20,721 nt of DNA, taken from assembly GCA_947629275.1 (NCBI GenBank), contig CANRDG010000017.1:1-20721 (forward strand), in the 5' to 3' direction. Source of the stretch: an uncultured Clostridia bacterium. GTDB taxonomy: Bacteria; Bacillota; Clostridia; Oscillospirales; Ruminococcaceae. Shown piece after piece: positions 14,991-20,721 of the stretch. A program made the position numbers and the translations under genes. How positions within the stretch are numbered: the first letter of the stretch is position 1; the number at the start of each line of letters is the position of its first letter. The notes under the pieces are model-generated. The model saw nothing but the letters and a program-made list of their open reading frames with translations, was not told the DNA's origin and did not search any database.

Positions 14991-15004
14991 TATCTAGATG
15001 TGTT

Positions 15005-16366
15005 TTAGCTTATCAGCCAGCTGAGAATGTAGAAGTCGTCTGCATCGCCTTCGGGAACGGTTATTGTTACCGTGTGCTTTTCGGTCTTTTCGCCCTTGAA
15101 TATAGACTCTATTTCGGTATAGTTGCCCCAGCCGTCGGGGAAGTTGCCGTCTATGGTGGCGACTTCTTCGCCGTCTACCGTTACGGTAGCTACGCCGTTA
15201 AGACCGTTTATCATCTTGTAGTACGCAATACCTATGTTCTGCGCGGTTATCTCAAATGTGCAGCTGCCGCCGTTGTAGGTAGCATAGTCATTGACATAAG
15301 GCCACTGCTTTGCCGACTGCTCTGTGAAAGTACCCTCGTCAACGCATTTTACAGCATCACTTGTTCTCTTTCTGTCTATTCTGTCGGCGTTTGCATACTT
15401 GTCGCCGGTAAAGCTTTCGGTGGCAGGGTCAAACGGCGTTACTTCAGTGCCTATGGTGTCCATGTTGTCCATAGTGTAGGTAACTAAGCCTTCTATCATC
15501 TGCGCTACCATAGCGTGACCGGGATCGTTGGGGTGAACGGTATCGTTTGAAATGTCAGTCCATGCAAACGCGCCTTTCTCTATCTCGGGCATTACGGCAT
15601 CGTGATAAGAGATGAACGGAACGTTATAATGCTTTGCAACTTCAAGGTGCTGATCCTGCGGCGATGATCCGTTGTCAACGGTGGGTTCAAGGATTATTAC
15701 GGCAGGGTTGCTGTCAAGCGAAAGAGCCATTCTTACAAGGCTGTCCATAGTTTCCTTGTAAAACTCGGTGTTCTCGTCGTTTATGTACTCGATTATGATT
15801 ATCTGCGGAAGCTGAACGCCGTCAAGGGTAGGCAGGCAGTCAACTTCGGCAACGTCACCTTTGAAGCGGTGTACGGCAAGATAAGAATCGGTAGCGCCGA
15901 TGCTCTGCTGCTGCACCTGAACGTTTATACTGATGTTTTCAGACCACCACGCCTTGAACAGCTCGCCGTAAGACTTGCTGCTTTTTGAAGCGCCCGAACC
16001 TGCCGATATGGAGTCGCCGAAATAGCAGATGTTCGTTGTGTTGTGAATGTCGTCCTGTGCTCTTTTTATAACTGCTGCAAGGCGGCTGAGGTCGCCGTTG
16101 AAAAGATACGCTCTTTCGAGCATTTCATCTGTAGCGCCCTTTGTTACGTCTATAGGCGTTACTTCCTCTGCCTGAGAATCGTCTGCCGCCGAGCTTTCGG
16201 GAGCGCTCTCGGGGGCGGCTGTGGTCTCTGCTGCCGATGAATTATCTGCGGGTGCTGATGAAGATGAGCTGTCATCACTGCCGCAGGAAGTCATGAAAGC
16301 GGCGCAGGTACATACCGCCAAAACGCAGGCGAGAAGTCTTTTTAAAAGCTTATTGCCATGTTTCAT
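15005..16366 (-). CDS. SGNH/GDSL-hydrolase lipoprotein
   Basis: A 453-residue exported lipoprotein with signal peptide 1-27, lipobox FMTSC and Cys28. A Ser/Ala/Glu-rich linker (29-70) follows. The SGNH hydrolase domain (about 110-300) has YFGDSIS with nucleophile Ser119, an SIGATDS Gly block (155-161) and DTVHPNDPGH with Asp275 and His278. Block III, normally GxND, reads YIND (194-197), so the oxyanion Gly is changed. The C-terminal 110 residues look beta-rich and may bind carbohydrate. Family members deacetylate polysaccharides or cleave lipids; the substrate here is not deducible. I take ATG 16366; GTG 16375 is a possible alternative. The gene is single and divergent from the next esterase gene. 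Confidence 0.85.
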   Translation of the reverse strand: MKHGNKLLKRLLACVLAVCTCAAFMTSCGSDDSSSSSAPADNSSAAETTAAPESAPESSAADDSQAEEVTPIDVTKGATDEMLERAYLFNGDLSRLAAVIKRAQDDIHNTTNICYFGDSISAGSGASKSSKSYGELFKAWWSENISINVQVQQQSIGATDSYLAVHRFKGDVAEVDCLPTLDGVQLPQIIIIEYINDENTEFYKETMDSLVRMALSLDSNPAVIILEPTVDNGSSPQDQHLEVAKHYNVPFISYHDAVMPEIEKGAFAWTDISNDTVHPNDPGHAMVAQMIEGLVTYTMDNMDTIGTEVTPFDPATESFTGDKYANADRIDRKRTSDAVKCVDEGTFTEQSAKQWPYVNDYATYNGGSCTFEITAQNIGIAYYKMINGLNGVATVTVDGEEVATIDGNFPDGWGNYTEIESIFKGEKTEKHTVTITVPEGDADDFYILSWLIS

Positions 16367-16417
16367 AGTATACACTTTCCTTTCATTTTTAAGAGTAAAA
16401 CTTTACTACTCAATATA

Positions 16418-16446
16418 AATATATCACCGTTTTTGGAAAAAATCAA
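16418..16446 (-). promoter_or_regulatory. Promoter of the SGNH lipoprotein gene
   Basis: On the minus strand, TTGATT (16441-16446), a 17-bp spacer and TATATT (16418-16423), with TG one base before the -10, form a good extended sigma-A promoter. The leader to ATG 16366 is about 45 nt. Confidence 0.75.
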
Positions 16447-16469
16447 GGGCTTTCACAAACATTTTATAA

Positions 16470-16483
16470 GGTAAACGATTACT
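16470..16483. promoter_or_regulatory. LacI/CcpA-type operator-like site between the esterase genes
   Basis: The 14-mer GGTAAACGATTACT, centred on CG, fits 12 of 14 positions of the Gram-positive CRE consensus TGWNANCGNTNWCA by my count. It lies 4 bp upstream of the plus-strand -35 and about 24 bp upstream of the minus-strand -35, so it could control both genes. Confidence 0.4.
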
Positions 16484-16487
16484 TTTC

Positions 16488-16516
16488 TTGACAAGCTCAT
16501 CAAGAGAGGTTACAAT
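16488..16516 (+). promoter_or_regulatory. Promoter of the CE2-like esterase gene
   Basis: TTGACA (16488-16493), a 17-bp spacer and TACAAT (16511-16516) give a strong sigma-A promoter, with initiation near 16523 and a leader of about 26 nt. Confidence 0.85.
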
Positions 16517-16548
16517 AATATTAAAGACAAAAAAGCAGGTGATTTTTA

Positions 16549-17622
16549 ATGGAAAAAATGAATTTCATAGCGGCTGACGACAAAGAGCTTTCGTACATGG
16601 GGCGTATAGATCTTACAGATGTGAAAGCACCGATGTTTTATTATGCAGGCTCATCGGTGACGGTGCGTTTCAAGGGCACGTACATAAAGGCTGTTATACG
16701 CAACCGCCGCATATACAACACGCAGGAAGTCGGCGCGGTGATAGACGGCAGACAGCAAAAATACACCTTCTGCGAGGACGGCGCATGGCAGGGGGAGTAC
16801 ACGCTCACGCTGGCACAGGGGCTTGAAAACGCAGAACATGAGGTGATATTCTTTAAAAGACAAGACGCGTCGCATTATTTTGTGTTTTTGGGATTTGAAA
16901 CGGACGGCGAGGTGCTTCCTGCAAAGCCAAAGCCCCAAAGGCGCATGGAATGTTACGGGGATTCGGTATCGGCAGGGGCGGTGGTAGAAGCCGTTTCAAA
17001 CGTTGGCATGACCGACCCTGAAAACAATGACGGCATTTATGACAACGCATGGTATTCGTATTCTATGATAACGGCGAGAAACTTGGGCGCGCAGCTGCAC
17101 AACGTGGCGCAGGGCGGAATAGCGATATTTGACGATACGGGGTACTTTCACGCGCCGAATTGCGTTGGCATGGAGAGCGTTTATGACAAGCTGTGCTACA
17201 TACCCGAGGGCGGCTGCACGCAGTGGGATTTTTCAAGATACACGCCGCAGGTGGTGCTGTTTGCGGTGGGGCAGAACGACCAGCACAACGAGGGCAGACC
17301 CGACAGCGATATAACTCAGCCCGAATACAGAAAAAAGTGGAAAGAGGGCTACAAGGGCATAATAAGCTCTCTGCGCTCTCATTACCCGAAAGCCGTATTC
17401 ATACTGCTGCTGACGGTGCTTTGCCATGACGCACAATGGGACAAGGCGGTCGAAGAAATTAAAAACGAGCTTGGCGGAGAACAAAGCGGCGTATACCATT
17501 TTATGTTCAAAAGAACGGGCAAGGCAACGCCCGGTCATCCGCGCATACCCGAGCAATACGAAATGGCTGAGGAGCTGACAGCGTTCATAAGTTCTATGGG
17601 CGAAAGTATTTGGGAAAAATAG
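16549..17622 (+). CDS. CE2-like SGNH carbohydrate esterase (acetyl-xylan esterase type), cytoplasmic
   Basis: A 357-residue two-domain esterase. The N-terminal beta-sandwich (about 1-122) resembles the jelly-roll of carbohydrate esterase family 2. The SGNH domain starts at 131, with CYGDSVSAG and nucleophile Ser139, a Gly block NVAQGG (185-190), FAVGQND (238-244) carrying the GxND Asn, and a histidine at GHPRIPEQ (His330). CE2 enzymes remove acetyl groups from xylan, glucomannan or their oligosaccharides. There is no signal peptide, so it probably acts on imported oligosaccharides. ATG 16549 has AGGTG at 16537-16541. It is monocistronic, with a strong promoter and operator-like sites on both sides. 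CE2 assignment rests on domain order; another SGNH family is possible. Confidence 0.8.
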   Translation: MEKMNFIAADDKELSYMGRIDLTDVKAPMFYYAGSSVTVRFKGTYIKAVIRNRRIYNTQEVGAVIDGRQQKYTFCEDGAWQGEYTLTLAQGLENAEHEVIFFKRQDASHYFVFLGFETDGEVLPAKPKPQRRMECYGDSVSAGAVVEAVSNVGMTDPENNDGIYDNAWYSYSMITARNLGAQLHNVAQGGIAIFDDTGYFHAPNCVGMESVYDKLCYIPEGGCTQWDFSRYTPQVVLFAVGQNDQHNEGRPDSDITQPEYRKKWKEGYKGIISSLRSHYPKAVFILLLTVLCHDAQWDKAVEEIKNELGGEQSGVYHFMFKRTGKATPGHPRIPEQYEMAEELTAFISSMGESIWEK

Positions 17623-17631
17623 GCGGCACAC

Positions 17632-17664
17632 TGAAAACGTTACCACAAAAGTAAAACGTTTTCA
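17632..17664. promoter_or_regulatory. Inverted pair of LacI/CRE-like sites (possible weak terminator)
   Basis: TGAAAACGTT (17632-17641) and AACGTTTTCA (17655-17664) form a perfect 10-bp inverted repeat. Each arm carries a CRE-like core: TGAAAACGTTACCA matches 13 of 14 consensus positions and GTAAAACGTTTTCA matches 12. The two CG centres are 19 bp apart, nearly two helical turns. A T-run starts five bases after the repeat, so it may also act as a poor terminator for the esterase gene. Confidence 0.5.
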
Positions 17665-17724
17665 CGGCGTTTTTGTTATGCAAAATCGCCAATATAGGGC
17701 GTAAATAGTATTGCAAACTGCCGA

Positions 17725-17754
17725 TTGACGGAATGAATGAAATTGTGTTATAAT
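17725..17754 (+). promoter_or_regulatory. Promoter of the solute-binding protein gene
   Basis: TTGACG (17725-17730), an 18-bp spacer and TATAAT (17749-17754) with TG one base before the -10. Initiation near 17761 leaves a leader of about 78 nt containing AAGGAGG (17824-17830). Confidence 0.85.
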
Positions 17755-17838
17755 TATATTAAGCGGCATAGTGTTTTTGTCGCGTATGGATATGTTTATG
17801 ATATTTAAGATCACTATTATTTTAAGGAGGAAATCACA

Positions 17839-19269
17839 ATGAGAAAAGCAAAAAGACTTCTTGCGCTCTCGGTCGCTATGATCTCGGCTCTCTCGTTCGC
17901 GGCTTGCGGCAAAGATGACAGCTCTAGCGTTATCGCAGGCAAAGACCTTGATTCCGAGCAGGTAGAGGCTATAAACAGCGCGGTAGATGATGTTGACTGG
18001 GGAAACACCGATCTTGCCAACAAAGAGGTAAAGTGGCTGGCACACTATGACATCAACCCTGTTGACGGCAAGGTTGAAGACCCTGGTATCAGACTTTTCA
18101 AAGAAAAGTACAACGGACAAATTACATGGGTACAGACCGACTGGAACGGCAGATACACAAAACTGGCATCGCTGGTATCTTCCAACGATTCGCCCGATAT
18201 GTTCCCTGCTTCCGACATGGACGCTTTCCCGATAGGCGCTATTCAGGGAATGTTTCAGCCCATTGACAGCTACATAGACGTAAATTCTGAATATTGGAAA
18301 GACATAAAGCCTACGCTTGACACATTCTCGTTGGGCGACAGCCACTATGTTGCGGTTATAGAGAACTCTCCTAACCTTATATGCCTTTACAACAAGACTG
18401 TAATTGAAGATAACGGTTTTGAAGATCCTGCCGAGCTTTATGACAAGGGCGAATGGACATGGGACGTTATGCAGGAAATGGCTATAGACTTCACCGATGC
18501 CGATGCAGACAAGTATGCATTTGACGGCTACTGGTGGTGGGACGCCATCGAGCAGAGCACAGGTATTCCTCTGATAGGCATGGAAGACGGTAAAGTTGTA
18601 AGCCACCTTGAAGATGCAAGCGTTGCAGAGGCTGAGACACTTATCTACGACCTCACTAAGGCAGGCGTAGGATTCCCGAGACACCTTAACGACTGGAATA
18701 CAAGAGGCTCTAACGACGAAGGTACAGAGGGCCTCGGTCAGGGACTTACACTGTTTATACCTGTAGGTCCTTATGAAATAGAAGATACTTTGGCAAACAC
18801 CGCTTGCTGCGGCGATGTAGCTGCGGGCGAAGTTATGTTCGTTCCGATGCCTTCAAAGGACGGTTCTGAGCCTTATATGCCTGCAAGAGTTGAGGGTTAC
18901 TGCCTCTGCTCGGGCGCTAAGAACCCCGAGGGCTTTGCGGCATTCATGCTCTGCAAGAGAGTTGCCAACACCAACGGCGAAGTTAAGGCTATAGGTATGG
19001 CTACACTTACCGAGGAATACGGCTGGACTCAGGAAATGGTAGATATGCGTGAAGAATGCTACAGACTTGCAAACGATAAACCTGTATTCGAGTTCTACAA
19101 GGCTGTTTCGGACGAAATGACCACCGCATTCAACACCATAGTTACCGCGACTTCGACCACCAACGGCGACGCTCAGACTTGGGCTGAAGTAGTTTCTGCA
19201 AACAAGAACGGCGTAAACTACTATGTTGAAGAGGTAAACGGCAAGATAGACAATGCCACCGCGAAGTAA
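17839..19269 (+). CDS. ABC transporter extracellular solute-binding lipoprotein (sugar type)
   Basis: A 476-residue lipoprotein with signal peptide 1-22 (KR-rich start, hydrophobic core) and lipobox SFAAC with Cys23. The rest has the size and plan of cluster B / family 1 sugar-binding proteins. ITWVQTDWNGRYTKLASLVSS (starting at 95), then SPDMFPASDMDAFPIG, and LICLYNKTVIEDNGFEDPAE (190-209) are the typical lobe-1 features, with EGYCLCSGAKNPEGFAAFML (352-371) near the lobe crossover. The aromatic cluster YWWWD (231-235) could stack on sugar rings. Codons are less biased toward ATA than in the neighbours, as expected for an abundant protein. Strong AAGGAGG at 17824-17830. No permease or ATPase gene follows; a terminator does. 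The ligand is unknown. Confidence 0.88.
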   Translation: MRKAKRLLALSVAMISALSFAACGKDDSSSVIAGKDLDSEQVEAINSAVDDVDWGNTDLANKEVKWLAHYDINPVDGKVEDPGIRLFKEKYNGQITWVQTDWNGRYTKLASLVSSNDSPDMFPASDMDAFPIGAIQGMFQPIDSYIDVNSEYWKDIKPTLDTFSLGDSHYVAVIENSPNLICLYNKTVIEDNGFEDPAELYDKGEWTWDVMQEMAIDFTDADADKYAFDGYWWWDAIEQSTGIPLIGMEDGKVVSHLEDASVAEAETLIYDLTKAGVGFPRHLNDWNTRGSNDEGTEGLGQGLTLFIPVGPYEIEDTLANTACCGDVAAGEVMFVPMPSKDGSEPYMPARVEGYCLCSGAKNPEGFAAFMLCKRVANTNGEVKAIGMATLTEEYGWTQEMVDMREECYRLANDKPVFEFYKAVSDEMTTAFNTIVTATSTTNGDAQTWAEVVSANKNGVNYYVEEVNGKIDNATAK

Positions 19270-19291
19270 TCAGGTAAAAGCAAAATAAAAC

Positions 19292-19328
19292 GGCGCTGTC
19301 GGCAGAGATGTCGGCGGCGCTATTTTTA
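19292..19328 (+). terminator. Terminator of the solute-binding protein gene
   Basis: A 13-bp stem pairs 19292-19304 with 19309-19321 around a GAGA (GNRA) tetraloop. Four of the pairs are G-U, so it folds only as plus-strand RNA. It is followed by ATTTTTAT. Confidence 0.82.
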
Positions 19329-19337
19329 TAAAAATAC

Positions 19338-19366
19338 TTGACTTGTGGGAAAATATATCGTACAAT
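19338..19366 (+). promoter_or_regulatory. Promoter of glyS
   Basis: TTGACT (19338-19343), a 17-bp spacer and TACAAT (19361-19366). Initiation near 19373 leaves a leader of about 26 nt, too short for a T-box. Confidence 0.8.
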
Positions 19367-19398
19367 AAATAGTAGCATAGCTGGAAAGGCGGATAAAT

Positions 19399-20721
19399 AT
19401 GGAAAATACAGAAAAGTCAATGGACAAAATTGTGAACCTGTGCAAGAACAGAGGTTTTATATTTCCTGGAAGCGAGATATACGGCGGACTTGCCAACACT
19501 TGGGACTACGGCCCGTTAGGCGCAAGGCTGAAAAACAACGTTAAAGATGCGTGGAGGAAAAGATTTATTCAAGAGCGCAAAAACAGCTACGAGGTGGACG
19601 CCGACATACTTATGAACCCCAGAGTGTGGGAAGCGAGCGGACACGTTGCAAGCTTTTCTGACCCGCTGCTCGACTGTAAGGAGTGCAAAATGCGCCACCG
19701 CGCCGACAATCTTATAGACGACTTTGACCCGAATGCACACGCTGACGGCATGACAAAGCAGGAGATGTTTGAGTACATAAAGGCGCACTCTATACCATGC
19801 CCCCACTGCGGAAAGCATAACTTTACCGAGATACGCGAATTTAACCTGATGTTCCAGACTTTCAGGGGCGTTACAAACGATGCAAAGAGCGTTATATATC
19901 TGCGACCTGAAAACGCGCAGGGCGAGTATGTGAACTTCCTCAACGTGCAGAGGACGATGAGGGCAAAGCTGCCGTTCTCGATAGGTCAGATAGGAAAGGC
20001 TTTCAGAAACGAGATAACGCCCGGCAACTTTACTTTCAGAACGATAGAGTTTGAGCAGATGGAGTTCCAGACGTTCTGCAAAGAGGGTACGGACGGAGAG
20101 CTTTACGACTATTTCAAAGAGTACGGAAAGAAGTTTTTTGAAGACTTGGGTCTGCCTGCGGAGCATTTGCGCTACCACGACCACGAAAAGCTGGCGCATT
20201 ATGCAAAGGCTGCGTGCGACATTGAGTTTTTGTTCCCGTTTGGCTGGGGAGAGATAAACGGCACGCACAACCGCACGAATTTTGACCTTACTCGCCACCA
20301 GGAATATAGCGGCACAAAGCAGGAATATTTAGACCCTGCGACTAACGAGAAGTTCATTCCGTTCATAATAGAATCTACCTACGGACTTGACAGAACGGTG
20401 CTTGCGCTGCTGTGCGAGGCTTACGATGAAGAAGTTATAGATGCGGAAAAGAACGATGTGAGAACGGTGCTGAGGCTTAGTCCTGCCGTTGCGCCCTACA
20501 AGACAGCAGTTATGCCGCTGGTGAAGAAGCTCTCTCAGCCTGCGACGGAGCTTTACGAAAAGCTTTCAAAGAAGTTTATGGTAGACTACGACGAGGCAGG
20601 CACTATCGGAAAGAGATACCGCCGCGAGGACGAGATAGGCACGCCATTCTGCATAACATACGATTTTGACACCTTGGAAGACGGCTGCGTTACCGTGCGC
20701 GACAGAGACACTATGGAGCAG
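19399..20721 (+). CDS. glyS: Glycyl-tRNA synthetase, alpha2 class IIa type (3' end cut by the window)
   Basis: Charges tRNA-Gly with glycine. The frame is open from ATG 19399 to the last base, 441 codons; family members are about 460 residues, so only a short C-terminal piece is missing. Class II motif 1 includes MNPRVWEASGH (72-82), motif 2 FRNEI with the following EFEQMEFQ (202-224), and motif 3 GLDR (329-332). The glycine-binding block RPENAQG lies at 169-175. A zinc-binding insertion has CKEC (93-96) and CPHC (134-137). The anticodon-binding domain begins near 358. This is the single-chain homodimeric form, not the GlyQ/GlyS tetramer of many bacteria. Binding site AAAGGCGG at about 19385-19392. 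It has its own promoter. Confidence 0.96.
   Translation, partial: MENTEKSMDKIVNLCKNRGFIFPGSEIYGGLANTWDYGPLGARLKNNVKDAWRKRFIQERKNSYEVDADILMNPRVWEASGHVASFSDPLLDCKECKMRHRADNLIDDFDPNAHADGMTKQEMFEYIKAHSIPCPHCGKHNFTEIREFNLMFQTFRGVTNDAKSVIYLRPENAQGEYVNFLNVQRTMRAKLPFSIGQIGKAFRNEITPGNFTFRTIEFEQMEFQTFCKEGTDGELYDYFKEYGKKFFEDLGLPAEHLRYHDHEKLAHYAKAACDIEFLFPFGWGEINGTHNRTNFDLTRHQEYSGTKQEYLDPATNEKFIPFIIESTYGLDRTVLALLCEAYDEEVIDAEKNDVRTVLRLSPAVAPYKTAVMPLVKKLSQPATELYEKLSKKFMVDYDEAGTIGKRYRREDEIGTPFCITYDFDTLEDGCVTVRDRDTMEQ

Noticed and set aside
17662..18684. 340-codon minus-strand open frame opposite the solute-binding gene
   Set aside because: The sense strand has a promoter, binding site, lipobox and family signatures; the antisense translation is basic and without motif.

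Overview
The window looks like a chromosomal segment of a Gram-positive anaerobe of the Clostridia, most likely an Oscillospiraceae/Ruminococcus-type gut bacterium. This is inferred from strong purine-rich ribosome binding sites, many consensus sigma-A promoters, frequent ATA and AGG/AGA codons, anaerobic thiazole synthesis through the radical-SAM enzyme ThiH, a short ThiC, the small Firmicutes-type ThiF, several lipoproteins and an alpha2-type glycyl-tRNA synthetase. I cannot name the species. No CRISPR array, insertion sequence, tRNA or rRNA is visible.

Layout. (1) 1-3269: promoter, rlmB-type 23S rRNA methyltransferase, then a 794-residue membrane protein that reads as a P1B-type ATPase stripped of its catalytic motifs. 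(2) 3298-4282: hairpin terminator and tatD on the minus strand with its own near-ideal promoter. (3) 4302-7658: a three-gene plus-strand cassette of VTC-type polyphosphate polymerase, DUF4956 membrane protein and a beta-helical Cthe_2159-like surface lipoprotein. (4) 7702-14990: a thiamine operon, made of a promoter, a TPP riboswitch with a terminator platform, then thiS-thiF-thiG-thiH-tenI-GNAT-thiE-thiD-thiC and a small XRE regulator, closed by a terminator. (5) 15005-17664: two divergently transcribed SGNH-hydrolase genes, one lipoprotein and one cytoplasmic CE2-like esterase, around an intergenic region with two good promoters and LacI/CRE-like sites. (6) 17725-19328: a single-gene unit for a sugar-type ABC solute-binding lipoprotein with no permease genes. 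(7) 19338-20721: promoter and glycyl-tRNA synthetase, cut by the window end.

How the genes work together. The thi operon encodes both branches of thiamine phosphate synthesis. ThiC makes the HMP phosphate pyrimidine and ThiD phosphorylates it. ThiS, ThiF, ThiG and ThiH make the thiazole, a TenI-like protein aromatises it, and ThiE couples the two halves. The end product TPP would stop transcription through the 14-bp riboswitch terminator. Two genes in the operon are not classical thiamine genes: a GNAT acetyltransferase and an XRE regulator. The polyphosphate cassette and the degenerate P-type ATPase are the least explained and most interesting parts. The esterases and the solute-binding protein suggest use of acetylated plant polysaccharide, possibly under shared LacI/CcpA-type control.
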